The translations under genes and the position numbers were made by a program. From Acidobacteriota bacterium (GTDB lineage: Bacteria > Acidobacteriota > Terriglobia > Terriglobales > Acidobacteriaceae): a stretch of DNA of 64,000 bases. The notes beneath the pieces are model-generated. The model saw nothing but the letters and a program-made list of their open reading frames with translations, did no database searches and had not been told where the DNA came from. This document shows positions 44,154 through 53,870 of this stretch, piece by piece; position 1 is the first letter of the stretch; each line of letters begins with the position of its first letter. Location: NCBI GenBank assembly GCA_021793405.1, contig JAJYSV010000003.1:1-64000 (forward strand). Reading direction: 5' to 3'.

Positions 44154-46397
44154 ATGAGCGCAGCGCAGAGAAAACATCGCTGCACCTGGATTGTTGCCGG
44201 AGCCGTATTGGTTCTGGCGACCGCACTCAACGCGCAAGTCGCAAACTATGTCGATCCGTTTCTGGGGATTGACGGCGGAGGGAATACGATTCCCGGGCCT
44301 TCGCTGCCGTTCGGCATGATCAAGCCCGGTCCGGACGTGGGAGCGAATTATGCCAATGCCGGTTGGGAGGCAACCGGGGACATCCACGGGTTCAGCCAGA
44401 CGCATGTGAGCGGGACGGGCGGCGGCCCGAAGTACGGCAACATTCTAGTGCAGCCCACGGTTGGGGCGCCTACTGTAGAAGACAACGGTTCGGCTCGCGC
44501 CGATGAGCGGGGAGTGATCGGCTACTATCGCGTGACCTTGCAGCGGTACGCCATTGACGCGGAGATTACTGCTTCACGGCGGGCGGCACTGTATCGGTTC
44601 ACGTACCCCGCCGCGCAGCAGGCCAACATTCTGATCGATGCCGGCCACTATCTGACTCGCATCAGCAAGTCCGGAGAGGGCCAGATCCTGACGGCATCGG
44701 AGATCACGGTGGTATCGCCGACGGAAGTGAGCGGATCGAGCAGCGTGAAAGGGGGCTGGAACAAGCAGCCGGTGCCCTACACGGTCTACTTTTACGCCAT
44801 CAGCGACACGCCCGCGACAAGCTGGGGAACGTGGCGGGATGGGCACATGTATCTCGGCACAAAAACCGAGGGTCCGGAAGCGGGCAGCAAGACAGGCGCA
44901 TGGCTGAGCTTCGCGACGCGGCAAGGGCAGCGCGTCCATTTGAAGATCGGCATCTCCTTTGTCAGCGTGGAACAGGCGAAGCGCAATGTGACCAGCGAAA
45001 TTCCGGATTTCGATTTTGCGCGGGTGCGCGCGGCTGCGGTTGCAGCGTGGAACCAGGCGCTGGGGACGGTCGAGTTGAAAGGTGCGACGCCACAGCAGGA
45101 GCAGATGTTCTACACCGCTCTCTACCACACCATGTTGATGCCAACGGACCGGACGGGTGAAAACCCGTTGTGGCAATCGAGCGATCCATCCTACGACGAT
45201 TTCTACGCAATCTGGGACACATTTCGCAGCTCTGGACCCTTGCTGACGCTGATCGCGCAGCAACGCGAGATCGAGATCGTACGGTCGCTGGTGGATATCT
45301 ACCGGCATGAAGGATGGTATCCGGATGCGAGGAGCGGAAACTACACCGGCCGCACGCAGGGCGGAAGCAATGCCGATATGTTGATCGGCGATGCGTACGT
45401 GAAGCATCTGCCGGGGATCGATTGGAACGAAGCGTACCAGGGTCTGCTGAAGGATGCCGAGGTTTCTCCGGGGGACGGGCTGAAGGAAGGACGCAGCGAT
45501 CTGGAAGATTGGAAGAAGCTGGGCTATGTCACCATCGAAGGGACGGACCGGCCCGGGTCGAAGCAGATGGAGTATGCAGCGAACGATTTTGAAATTTCTT
45601 TGGTGGCGCGGGGTTTGGGCCACCAAGCCGACTACGAAAAATATCTGAAGCGATCCGGCAACTGGAAAAATTTGTGGGATCCGGATTTTGAAGCAGGAGG
45701 CTTCACGGGATTTATTCGGCCCAGGCATCGCGATGGTGGTTGGGAACAGGATTTTACGGCGATGAAGAGCGGGAGCTGGGGCGGCGACTCGTTTTATGAA
45801 GGGAACTCCTGGACATATTCGCTGTTTGTTCCGCAAGACGTGGCCGGATTGATACAAAAGTGCGGAGGCAATCAGAAATTTGTCGACCGTCTGGACGCAT
45901 TCTTCGATGTGCCGGGACGGTACGATGTTGGGAATGAGCCGGGATTCCTGTCTCCGTATCTCTACATCTGGGCCGGAAGGCAGGACAAGACGTCGGAACG
46001 CGTGCGCGAGATCATCGCGAAGAGTTATCACACGGGTCGCAAGGGTCTGCCGGGGAATGACGACTCCGGCGCCATGTCATCGTGGTATGCCTTCGGCGTG
46101 ATGGGGATTTTTCCGAATGCGGGGCAGGATGTGTATCTGATCGGCAGCCCTGCGATTCCGGAAGTGACCATGCATCTGGCCAACGGCAAGACATTCTCGA
46201 TCGTCGCGAAGAATGTGTCCACCGAAAACAAATATGTCGTTGCGGCCGCGTTGAACGGCGTGCCGCTCCATCGAGCCTGGTTCCGCAACGAGGATATTCT
46301 GCGGGGCGGGCGGCTGGTGTTGACCATGGCCGCGAATCCGAAGCTATGGGCAACCGGCGAAGTGCCGCCGTCCAGCTCCACGATGCCCGCACAGTGA
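44154..46397 (+). CDS. exported GH92 family alpha-mannosidase
   Basis: GH92 enzymes are calcium-dependent exo-alpha-mannosidases. I chose the ATG at 44154 because it gives 747 residues with a clean signal peptide (CTWIVAGAVLVLATALNAQ); the open frame reaches back to 43779 through korB without protein-like sequence. Typical motifs are VDPFLGIDGGGNTIPGPSLP at the N-terminus, GFSQTHVSGTGG, QMFYTALYHTMLMPT with SYDDFYAIWDTFRS, and the C-terminal GLPGNDDSGAMSSWYAFGVM. It stands alone and converges on the next gene. Confidence 0.93.
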   Translation: MSAAQRKHRCTWIVAGAVLVLATALNAQVANYVDPFLGIDGGGNTIPGPSLPFGMIKPGPDVGANYANAGWEATGDIHGFSQTHVSGTGGGPKYGNILVQPTVGAPTVEDNGSARADERGVIGYYRVTLQRYAIDAEITASRRAALYRFTYPAAQQANILIDAGHYLTRISKSGEGQILTASEITVVSPTEVSGSSSVKGGWNKQPVPYTVYFYAISDTPATSWGTWRDGHMYLGTKTEGPEAGSKTGAWLSFATRQGQRVHLKIGISFVSVEQAKRNVTSEIPDFDFARVRAAAVAAWNQALGTVELKGATPQQEQMFYTALYHTMLMPTDRTGENPLWQSSDPSYDDFYAIWDTFRSSGPLLTLIAQQREIEIVRSLVDIYRHEGWYPDARSGNYTGRTQGGSNADMLIGDAYVKHLPGIDWNEAYQGLLKDAEVSPGDGLKEGRSDLEDWKKLGYVTIEGTDRPGSKQMEYAANDFEISLVARGLGHQADYEKYLKRSGNWKNLWDPDFEAGGFTGFIRPRHRDGGWEQDFTAMKSGSWGGDSFYEGNSWTYSLFVPQDVAGLIQKCGGNQKFVDRLDAFFDVPGRYDVGNEPGFLSPYLYIWAGRQDKTSERVREIIAKSYHTGRKGLPGNDDSGAMSSWYAFGVMGIFPNAGQDVYLIGSPAIPEVTMHLANGKTFSIVAKNVSTENKYVVAAALNGVPLHRAWFRNEDILRGGRLVLTMAANPKLWATGEVPPSSSTMPAQ

Positions 46398-46448
46398 CGT
46401 GCGACGACAGCGCAGTTTCACCGTGATTGTAATGCGGACATTTCGCTA

Positions 46449-46479
46449 TCCCACCCTAGCAACGCTAGGTGGGGCACCC
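46449..46479. repeat. GGGGCACCC-type palindromic repeat, best-preserved copy
   Basis: CCCACCCTAGC and GCTAGGTGGGG pair around AAC, and CACCC follows. It lies between two convergent genes (GH92 and the gene at 46506-48722). It serves as the reference for the copies at 2411-2452 and 13264-13288. Confidence 0.7.
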
Positions 46480-46505
46480 ACGACATTCCGCTCTCGGTGG
46501 ACGTG

Positions 46506-48722
46506 CTAGTGCGCGAAATCGACTTCGACCGGGACGGGCTCGGCGGAGTTGGGAAAGCGTATTCGCAGCGTGTCTCGATCCATTTCGTAATCCTCGGGGC
46601 TGAGCCGTTTGCCTGCAACCAGCACCCGCGTGGGTTTGCGTTGTGTGCGTATGCGCACAACGGCGTTTGAGCCCGCAATGCCGTCTGAAAGAAAAGTGAA
46701 TGCATCCGCACTGGCATGTTCCTCGCGGATCCTGCACGCGGCAGCGACCACGGTGGGGTTGGCACTGGCAGGTGCAGCATCCAGGTCCACCAACAAAAAG
46801 CGGCTGTTTGGAGTGAGCGTCACAGCAGTAAGGATGGGCAGATCGGCGTTGAAGAGGTCGATGAAATGACCATGCAAAACGTGGGGTTGCGCGTTCGGGA
46901 TGGATTCATCGAGGCCCGCCGCGACGATGTAGGGACCGCGCTGCAACACCAGTGCGTTGGTTTCATTCCACGGCAGATGGATCGCGGATGCAGCCTGACG
47001 CGCCAGTTTGCGAATCGCGGCATCCCCATCTTGCTGATACGTCAATGCGGCGGGTGACAGTCGCGCGGAAACGACCACACCGCTTCCAACTTTGTACATT
47101 CCGACGGCGTCTTTGGGGATACCCAGTTGGGCGAAAAGATGCTGGCGCGGAGTTGCATAGGAATTGGGCGACGTGTTCCACCATTCGCGGACCGCGTCGT
47201 ATGGATCGTCATCGTTGTCCACGACGACCAGCGCGCCGCCGGCTCGCACCCACTTTGCCAGGGCAATGTGGAATTGCGGCGTGGGCGGCTTTTGACCTTC
47301 ATAGGTGAGGAGCAGCAGTTTGTATCCGGCCAGGAATCCGGGCGCGGTGGCGCTTTCAATCTGTACAGGCTCGACCGGCAGGCCGCGTTGCAGCAGAGGG
47401 AGGGCCAGGCCAAAGAACGAACCCAAATTGGCGTCGGAAGGATTGGGCGCGGCGCGCTCAAACATCATAGTGTCGGATACCAGCACGCCAACGTTCCGCG
47501 TCCCGGAAACTTCCCAGCGAACATTCGCCTGTTTCATATCGCCGAGCGCACTGATGACAGTTTGCAGTTCCGTGGCGTAGGGCGGGGGAATTCCAACTTT
47601 CTGGACACTGGTCTGCGGCGGTTGGCTGCTGGGGCCCGCATCCGTGGGATGCTTGCCAGTGAAGATGCGATCCGGCCACGGCATAATTTCAAAGCGCCAG
47701 ACTTCAGAGTTCAGAAGGGAAGCGGTGAGCGTGCTCTCCCAGTTAGTTCGATAATCCTTCCAGGTATGTTGCGGATTGTCCTCGACTGGATCGTTCAAGT
47801 ACCAGACGCGGCGTCCGGAGGCGCGGACCAGGTTCTGCATCGCTCCGTATTCGAGGAACGCGGTTGAGAATGTGCGTTCTTTCAGGCGTCCCTCATACAC
47901 ATTCAACGCGCGCGCGGTGCCGGTCCAAACCTGGGCAATGTAACCGTCCGCACCCACGTCGATCAGCGATGACTCCGGGCTGACGATGTCCCAGTGTGCG
48001 TAGTTGACCAGCGAATGGGTCGCGACGTAGCAGGGAATGGTTTCACCGTGCGCGCGGCCGTATTGTTTTACGGAGTCGAAGATCTGGCCGAGCGTTCGGC
48101 GATACAGGTAATACTTCAGCTTCGAAGCGCGATACTGCGCATCGGGAGAAGAGTCGGGCGCCTGCCAATCCTCGTCGTAATAGGATTTCCATTCGCGCTT
48201 GAAATTCTCCGACCAGCCCGTGGCGGCCCAGTATTCCGGCTCTTCCAGATAAATGGCGCCCGCGCCTGCGTCCAGCGCCTGCTGTACGCGGGAAGAGAGA
48301 AAGCGTCCGTAGGCCGCGTTCGGCGAGATGTACGGCGTAATCCGGGCCATATCGCCATGCAGTCTCAGCTGCCCGCTCTTGAGTTGTTGCGCTTCGTCCC
48401 AATGACGCTGACCGTCGAAATTGCCATTCAGATAATCCTGATACGAGCCCCACGCCACGCCGGTCATCACCTGAACCAGGTAGCCGTGTTGACGCCATGA
48501 ATCCAAGCGCGCCGGCATGGAAGGATCGATGCCGTAGACCATGGCCACATCGGCATTCAGATTGACGCGCGGAGACCATGGGCGATTGGACTGGAAGCTT
48601 AAGCACTGCTGGTTGCGTCTCGCGTTTCCATCCTTGTCCGCCGCGACATCCTGGGCGCAGAGCGGGCGAATGAGCAGCAGGGATGTGATCGCCAGCACCA
48701 ATGCAGCATGAGTTTTTATCAT
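46506..48722 (-). CDS. exported protein of unknown function, glycoside-hydrolase-like architecture
   Basis: I do not recognise a specific family. The protein has 738 residues with a signal peptide (AALVLAITSLLLIRPLCAQ). The ATG at 48722 is preferred over a TTG at 48737. Residues about 40-340 look like a TIM barrel of a glycosidase: AMVYGIDPSMPARLDSW, then GAGAIYLEEPEYWAATGW with paired acidic residues. Residues about 420-530 resemble the GATase-like domain seen after such barrels (LAGYKLLLLTYEGQKPP, WVRAGGALVVVDNDDD). A small beta domain closes the protein. Position near GH92 is compatible with glycan breakdown. The substrate is unknown. Confidence 0.6.
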   Translation of the reverse strand: MIKTHAALVLAITSLLLIRPLCAQDVAADKDGNARRNQQCLSFQSNRPWSPRVNLNADVAMVYGIDPSMPARLDSWRQHGYLVQVMTGVAWGSYQDYLNGNFDGQRHWDEAQQLKSGQLRLHGDMARITPYISPNAAYGRFLSSRVQQALDAGAGAIYLEEPEYWAATGWSENFKREWKSYYDEDWQAPDSSPDAQYRASKLKYYLYRRTLGQIFDSVKQYGRAHGETIPCYVATHSLVNYAHWDIVSPESSLIDVGADGYIAQVWTGTARALNVYEGRLKERTFSTAFLEYGAMQNLVRASGRRVWYLNDPVEDNPQHTWKDYRTNWESTLTASLLNSEVWRFEIMPWPDRIFTGKHPTDAGPSSQPPQTSVQKVGIPPPYATELQTVISALGDMKQANVRWEVSGTRNVGVLVSDTMMFERAAPNPSDANLGSFFGLALPLLQRGLPVEPVQIESATAPGFLAGYKLLLLTYEGQKPPTPQFHIALAKWVRAGGALVVVDNDDDPYDAVREWWNTSPNSYATPRQHLFAQLGIPKDAVGMYKVGSGVVVSARLSPAALTYQQDGDAAIRKLARQAASAIHLPWNETNALVLQRGPYIVAAGLDESIPNAQPHVLHGHFIDLFNADLPILTAVTLTPNSRFLLVDLDAAPASANPTVVAAACRIREEHASADAFTFLSDGIAGSNAVVRIRTQRKPTRVLVAGKRLSPEDYEMDRDTLRIRFPNSAEPVPVEVDFAH

Positions 48723-49041
48723 TCCAGATTTCTCCAAAGAAAAGATGGGTCCGATACGCGACGCGGTTTCGTGGGCGCTTCAAATTATCCATGATTGACG
48801 AAGAAAATGCAGTGACGATCCGGAATGCGCTCTCGCTGACGGCCTCTCTGGTGGAAACGGCAGCTGACTGGCCTTTGCAGCGTAGTGACGCCGCTCACAG
48901 ACCTGTTTGCAGCTCCTGACGTACAAAGAAACCAGCGAGGGGCGGAAGTCCCATCGCAACAGTCCGCGTAGCGCAGGAATAGCGACGCGGCAGAGTGAAC
49001 GGCACGAAGGAACATTGCCTTGGAGCACAGCAGGAGGAAGT
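48723..49041. other. divergent region upstream of hoxE
   Basis: About 320 bases lie between two divergent genes. No protein-coding sequence is convincing. It should contain the hox promoter, but I see no clear -35/-10 pair. AGGAGGAAG just before 49042 is the hoxE ribosome-binding site. Confidence 0.5.
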
Positions 49042-49542
49042 ATGGCTGTCTACCAAATCCCGCCGCTGCCGTCGGAAGACAAGCGATGGCGGATTGTCAA
49101 CGGAACCATGCGCCGCCACGGCTATTCGCGGAATGCTCTGATTGAAACTCTGCATACCGTTCAGTCCTCGTTCGGCTTTCTGGACAGGGATTCCATCCAA
49201 TTCGTAGCCCAGTCGCTGCGGGTGCCGTTGAGCCAGGCCTATGGCGTGGTCACGTTCTACCACTTCTTCAGCATGAAGCCGCCGGGCCGGCACACCTGCA
49301 CCATTTGCACTGGAACGGCGTGCTACATCAAGGGTGCGGAAAAGGTGGTTGCGGCGGCGGAAAAACATCTACACATCAAGACCGGAGAGACGACTCCGGA
49401 CGGCAATATTTCGCTAATGACGGTGCGTTGCGTGGGCGCCTGTAGCTGCGCTCCGGTAGCCCTGATGGACGGCGATCAGGTGGGTCAGATTCAGGCCGCG
49501 CAGGTCATCAAACAGCTCCAAGGGTGGGCGCCACATGAATAG
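49042..49542 (+). CDS. hoxE: bidirectional [NiFe]-hydrogenase diaphorase subunit HoxE (NuoE-like)
   Basis: HoxE is a thioredoxin-fold [2Fe-2S] protein of the NAD-linked hydrogenase. At 166 residues it is standard. The helical N-terminus (MRRHGYSRNALIETLHTVQ) resembles NuoE, and the cluster ligands are in CTICTGTACY (near residue 91) and CVGACSCAPVAL (near 133). The ATG at 49042 has a strong AGGAGG. It is first in hoxEFUYH-hoxW and overlaps hoxF by 8 bases. Confidence 0.93.
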   Translation: MAVYQIPPLPSEDKRWRIVNGTMRRHGYSRNALIETLHTVQSSFGFLDRDSIQFVAQSLRVPLSQAYGVVTFYHFFSMKPPGRHTCTICTGTACYIKGAEKVVAAAEKHLHIKTGETTPDGNISLMTVRCVGACSCAPVALMDGDQVGQIQAAQVIKQLQGWAPHE

Positions 49543-51193
49543 CGAAGAACTACAGCAGATTGCTGAAGCCGTCAGATTGGAGCATGAAAAGTACGACTAC
49601 GAAATCAACGTGTGCATGGGCGCTGGTTGTCTTGCCCAGCATAGTGACAAGTTCAAGGATGCGCTCGCAAAAGAAGTGGAATCTTCCGGAAAACGGTGTC
49701 ATGTGAGGAGCGCTGGCTGCCTGGGGTTGTGCGCGGCGGGTCCGCTGGCGCTGGTGGACCCCATCGAAGTGCGCTATGGGCATCTGCGGGAGTCGGATGC
49801 GAAGGAAGTGATTGCAAGCCTGGGAGGGAAGCCGGTCGAGCGCCTCGAGATGCATCTTGAGAATTATTTCCAAGGCCAACAGCACGTCGTACTGGAGAAC
49901 TGCGGCCGCATCGATCCGGAGAAGATCGAAGAATACATCAGCCGGGGCGGATACGAGGCGCTGCTCAAGGCGCTTACCGAGATGGACCCGCAGGGCGTCA
50001 TCGATCAGATTGCCAAGAGCGGACTGCGCGGGCGCGGCGGCGGCGGGTATCCGACTGGCTTGAAATGGGGCACGGTGGCCAAGGCCGTCGGCTCGCCGAA
50101 GTATGTCATTTGCAATGGCGACGAGGGAGATCCGGGAGCGTTCATGGATCGCAGCGTGCTGGAAGGCGATCCGCAGCGTGTGATTGAAGGCATGGTCATC
50201 GCAGCCTATGCGGTGGGGGCGACCAAGGGTTATATTTACGTTCGCGCCGAATATCCGCTGGCAGTGAGTCGCTTCTCGGCCTCGCTGCGCGAGGCGCGGC
50301 GGCATGGATTTCTCGGAGCCAATATCTGCGGAACTCCACTTCTTTTCGACATCGAGATTCGACTCGGCGCAGGCGCGTTTGTCTGCGGCGAGGAGACAGC
50401 GCTGATCGCATCGATTGAAGGCAAGCGCGGAACACCGCGAACCCGGCCTCCATATCCAGCGGTTTCTGGATTGTGGAATTGTCCGACATTGATCAACAAC
50501 GTGGAGACCTTTGCGAATGTGGCGCCCATCCTTCGCAACGGCGCGGAGTGGTTTGCAGGCATGGGCACGGCGCACAGCAAGGGAACAAAAGTCTTCGCGC
50601 TCACGGGCAAGATTACCAACACGGGCCTGGTCGAGATTCCCATGGGGATGCCATTGCGCGAGATCATTTTCTCCATCGGCGGAGGCGTGCCGGATGGGCA
50701 CAAGTTTAAAGCGGTGCAGACCGGCGGCCCTTCGGGCGGCTGCCTGCCGGAAGAACATCTCGATCTGAACATCAGCTATGACGCGCTGATTGGGGCCGGC
50801 TCGATGATGGGGTCGGGCGGCATGATCGTCATGGACGATACCTCGTGCATGGTGAACGTGGCCCGCTTTTTCGTGGAGTTCTGCATGACGGAGTCCTGCG
50901 GAAAATGCATCCCTTGTCGCGCAGGCACAGCGCAGATGTTTGGGTTGCTGAGCAAGATTTGCAACGGAGAGGCAAGCCATCAGGATCTGGATTTGCTGAT
51001 CGATCTGTGCGATGTGGTGAAGAACACCAGTCTCTGCGGACTAGGCCAGACGGCCCCGAACCCGGTGTTGAGCACGTTGCGCTACTTCCGCGACGAGTAT
51101 CTGGAGCACATCGACCATCATCGCTGTCCCGCAGGCGTGTGTGCCTGCAATGCCAGAACGCCGAAAGCGGAACTGGCTGAGGTGACAGTATGA
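49535..51193 (+). CDS. hoxF: bidirectional [NiFe]-hydrogenase diaphorase subunit HoxF (NuoF-like, FMN/NAD site)
   Basis: HoxF oxidises NADH or reduces NAD+ at FMN. The 552-residue protein has an N-terminal thioredoxin-like [2Fe-2S] domain with Cys27, Cys32, Cys62 and Cys66 (CMGAGC, then CLGLC). The FMN/NAD domain follows: [18 protein letters not shown] near residue 165, [20 protein letters not shown], and [18 protein letters not shown]. The [4Fe-4S] ligands are [16 protein letters not shown], with a fourth Cys in [14 protein letters not shown]. The C-terminus adds [13 protein letters not shown]. Its stop overlaps hoxU. Confidence 0.95.
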   Translation: MNSEELQQIAEAVRLEHEKYDYEINVCMGAGCLAQHSDKFKDALAKEVESSGKRCHVRSAGCLGLCAAGPLALVDPIEVRYGHLRESDAKEVIASLGGKPVERLEMHLENYFQGQQHVVLENCGRIDPEKIEEYISRGGYEALLKALTEMDPQGVIDQIAKSGLRGRGGGGYPTGLKWGTVAKAVGSPKYVICNGDEGDPGAFMDRSVLEGDPQRVIEGMVIAAYAVGATKGYIYVRAEYPLAVSRFSASLREARRHGFLGANICGTPLLFDIEIRLGAGAFVCGEETALIASIEGKRGTPRTRPPYPAVSGLWNCPTLINNVETFANVAPILRNGAEWFAGMGTAHSKGTKVFALTGKITNTGLVEIPMGMPLREIIFSIGGGVPDGHKFKAVQTGGPSGGCLPEEHLDLNISYDALIGAGSMMGSGGMIVMDDTSCMVNVARFFVEFCMTESCGKCIPCRAGTAQMFGLLSKICNGEASHQDLDLLIDLCDVVKNTSLCGLGQTAPNPVLSTLRYFRDEYLEHIDHHRCPAGVCACNARTPKAELAEVTV

Positions 51194-51903
51194 GCGCATC
51201 GGTGGATGTAAAAACACTCGTCATCGATGGCGTGGATGTCAGCGCGCGGCAGGACCAGACGGTGCTGGATGTGGCGCGGGAGAACAACATTTTTATCCCC
51301 ACGCTTTGCCACCTGGAAGGTCTGTCGGAAGTGGGTGCATGCCGGCTGTGCCTGGTGGAGATCAAGGGCTCTCCCAAGCTGTTTCCGGCCTGCGTGCTGA
51401 AGGTGGAAGAAGGCATGGAGGTCATAACCCATTCCGAACGGCTGCTGCATTATCGCCAGACCATTCTGGAGCTGTTGTTCGCGGAGCGCAATCATGTTTG
51501 CGCGGTCTGCGTGGCCAACGGAAATTGCGAACTGCAGACGATTGCGCAGTCGCAGAGACTGACCCATGTGCGGCTACCGTATCGCAATCCGAAACTGCCC
51601 GTCGACCTGTCGCACGAGCGATTTGCCGCCGATCATAACCGCTGCATTCTGTGTACCCGCTGCGTGCGCGTCTGCGCGGAAATTGAAGGCGCGCACGTGT
51701 GGGACGTGATGGGGCGCGGGATTGACTCAATGGTGATCACCGATTTGAACGATCCGTGGGGTTCTTCCAGCTGCACCCGATGCGGGAAGTGCGTGCAGGT
51801 GTGCCCGACCGGAGCGTTATTCGATAAGAGCAAAGTGGGAGTCAGTCATCCGAAGAGTCCAGAATTTCTGCCGTACTTGAACCTGATGCGAGAAGAACAA
51901 TGA
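51190..51903 (+). CDS. hoxU: bidirectional [NiFe]-hydrogenase diaphorase subunit HoxU (NuoG N-terminal-like)
   Basis: HoxU carries the iron-sulfur chain between the FMN of HoxF and the hydrogenase module. The 237-residue protein has a plant-type [2Fe-2S] domain ([20 protein letters not shown] and the later FPACVLK), then a His/Cys-ligated cluster ([15 protein letters not shown]), and two [4Fe-4S] motifs, [11 protein letters not shown] and [12 protein letters not shown]. The length is that of HoxU, not of full NuoG. Both ends overlap neighbours by 4 bases. Confidence 0.95.
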   Translation: MSASVDVKTLVIDGVDVSARQDQTVLDVARENNIFIPTLCHLEGLSEVGACRLCLVEIKGSPKLFPACVLKVEEGMEVITHSERLLHYRQTILELLFAERNHVCAVCVANGNCELQTIAQSQRLTHVRLPYRNPKLPVDLSHERFAADHNRCILCTRCVRVCAEIEGAHVWDVMGRGIDSMVITDLNDPWGSSSCTRCGKCVQVCPTGALFDKSKVGVSHPKSPEFLPYLNLMREEQ

Positions 51904-52433
51904 GCAAAACGAGACTAGCAACGGCGTGGTTGGATGGCTGCTCGGGCTGTCACATGTCCTTTCTGGACATGGACGAACGGTTGATCGAGCTGAGCGGCGC
52001 ATTCGATCTGGTGTACAGCCCGCTGGTCGATTTCAAAACATTTCCCGAAGCGGTGGACATCACTCTAGTGGAAGGCGCAGTCAGCACCACCGACGACGTG
52101 GAGAAGATTCATCTGATCCGCGCGCGTACCCGTCTGCTGGTGGCGATGGGCGACTGCGCGGTCACCGGCAACGTGCCCGCAATGCGGAACGCCTTCGGTC
52201 CGGATGCGGTGCTGCGCCGCGCGTACTTTGAGAACGCGGATCTGCAGCAGCAGACGCCGTTGGTGGTGGTTCCGAAGCTGCTCGATAAGGTGCGTCCAGT
52301 GCATGAGTATGTCAGCGTCGATCTGTATCTGCCGGGATGCCCGCCCTCGGCGGCCACGTTTCACGCTGTATTGACCGAGCTGCTCGCGAACAGAATGCCG
52401 GACGTAGCCAGCCTGACCCGGTTTGGGGCCTGA
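51900..52433 (+). CDS. hoxY: [NiFe]-hydrogenase small subunit HoxY
   Basis: HoxY holds the proximal [4Fe-4S] cluster next to the NiFe site. At 177 residues it is the short group 3 form, with no twin-arginine signal, so it is cytoplasmic. Ligands are seen in [17 protein letters not shown] (near residue 12), [15 protein letters not shown], and [11 protein letters not shown]. The start overlaps the hoxU stop by 4 bases and hoxH follows after 9 bases. Confidence 0.94.
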   Translation: MSKTRLATAWLDGCSGCHMSFLDMDERLIELSGAFDLVYSPLVDFKTFPEAVDITLVEGAVSTTDDVEKIHLIRARTRLLVAMGDCAVTGNVPAMRNAFGPDAVLRRAYFENADLQQQTPLVVVPKLLDKVRPVHEYVSVDLYLPGCPPSAATFHAVLTELLANRMPDVASLTRFGA

Positions 52434-52442
52434 GGAGAAACC

Positions 52443-53870
52443 ATGTCGCGAACCATTGTGATCGATCCGGTGACCCGCCTCGAAGGTCATGCCAAAATTA
52501 CGCTGAAGACCAACGGCGCCGGCGGAGTGGAAGAAGCGTATTTTCATGTGACCCAGGTGCGCGGCTTCGAGAAGTTCTGCGAGGGGCGACCGTTTTACGA
52601 GATGCCTTCGCTGATGGCGCGCATCTGCGGCATCTGCCCGGTGAGTCATCTGATTGCGTCCGCCAAGGCGTGCGAGGCGATTCTGGCGGTTGAGATTCCG
52701 CCCGCAGCGGCGAAGCTGCGCCAGCTGCTGAACCTGGCGCAGATGATACAGTCGCACGCGCTGAGTTTTTTCTATCTTTCTTCCCCCGACCTACTGCTGG
52801 GCATGGATGCGGACAAGGCCGATCGCCACATCTTCGGCGTGGTGAAAGCGATGCCGGAGGTGGGACGGGCCGGCGTGCAGTTGCGCCGATTCGGCCAGCG
52901 GATCATTGAAATTCTGGCCGGGAAGCGCATTCATCCTGGATGGGTGGTGCCGGGAGGCGTAACTGAGCCGCTGACGGTGGCCAAGCGCGACGAAATTCTG
53001 GCGATGGTGCCGGAGTCATGCGCCAGCATCCTGCTGGCGCTCGATGCCTACAAGCTGGTCACGGACAAGTTTCAGGAAGAAGCGGCTGTCTTCGCGAATT
53101 TCCCCAGCATGTTTCTTGGCCTGATGCCGCCGGACGGCGGCCTGGAGTTCACCGACGGCACATTGCGGCTGATCGATGCCACGGGAAATATCGTTCTGGA
53201 CGGGATGGAAGCTTCCAGCTTTGACGAAGAATTTGGCGAGGCAGTGGAGCCGTTTACTTTCATGAAGTTTCCTTATTACCGAAAAATGGGCTATCCGGAT
53301 GGCTGCTATCGCGTAGGCCCGCTGGCGCGCCTGAACCTGGTCGACTATACCGGCACGCCGCGCGCCGACGTCGAGCTGCGCGAGTTCAAAGCGCTGGCCG
53401 AGGGTCCTGTGCTGGGATCGTTCTATTACCACTATGCGCGGCTGATTGAGATTGTGCACGGCATTGAGACCATCGAGCGCATTCTGGCCGAGCCGGACAT
53501 TCTCGACGCACATGTGCGCGCCACGGCGGGCGTTAACAGGCTGGAAGGGTCTGGCGTGGCTGAGGCTCCGCGAGGCACGCTGATGCACCACTACAAAGTG
53601 GATGAAAATGGCCAGATGCTTTGGGCCAACCTGGTGATTGCCACCGGTCAAAATAACATGGCAATGAATCGCGGCATTCTGCAGGCAGCCCAGCATTACG
53701 TTGACGGCAATCGGCTGACCGACGGGATGCTGAATCGCGTGGAGGCGGTGATCCGCACCTTCGATCCATGCCTGAGTTGCTCAACCCACGCCTTCGGGGA
53801 GATGCCGATGGTGGTGGAACTGGTAGACCCGGATGGAAAGCATCTGGATGAAAGGAGACGCGACGCATGA
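52443..53870 (+). CDS. hoxH: [NiFe]-hydrogenase large subunit HoxH
   Basis: HoxH is the catalytic subunit. The L1 motif RICGICPVSH has Cys62 and Cys65, and L2 is DPCLSCSTH at 441-449 with Cys443 and Cys446. All four Ni ligands are present. A 26-residue C-terminal extension (AFGEMPMVVELVDPDGKHLD and on) follows His449, as expected for a precursor cleaved by a hydrogenase-specific protease. The 475-residue length and the DPVTRLEGHAK start fit group 3d NAD-coupled enzymes. The protease gene overlaps its stop. Confidence 0.95.
   Translation: MSRTIVIDPVTRLEGHAKITLKTNGAGGVEEAYFHVTQVRGFEKFCEGRPFYEMPSLMARICGICPVSHLIASAKACEAILAVEIPPAAAKLRQLLNLAQMIQSHALSFFYLSSPDLLLGMDADKADRHIFGVVKAMPEVGRAGVQLRRFGQRIIEILAGKRIHPGWVVPGGVTEPLTVAKRDEILAMVPESCASILLALDAYKLVTDKFQEEAAVFANFPSMFLGLMPPDGGLEFTDGTLRLIDATGNIVLDGMEASSFDEEFGEAVEPFTFMKFPYYRKMGYPDGCYRVGPLARLNLVDYTGTPRADVELREFKALAEGPVLGSFYYHYARLIEIVHGIETIERILAEPDILDAHVRATAGVNRLEGSGVAEAPRGTLMHHYKVDENGQMLWANLVIATGQNNMAMNRGILQAAQHYVDGNRLTDGMLNRVEAVIRTFDPCLSCSTHAFGEMPMVVELVDPDGKHLDERRRDA

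Noticed and set aside
44574-46031. A 485-residue minus-strand frame opposite the GH92 gene
   Set aside because: GH92 motifs on the plus strand explain this DNA; the minus frame is compositionally odd and unsupported.
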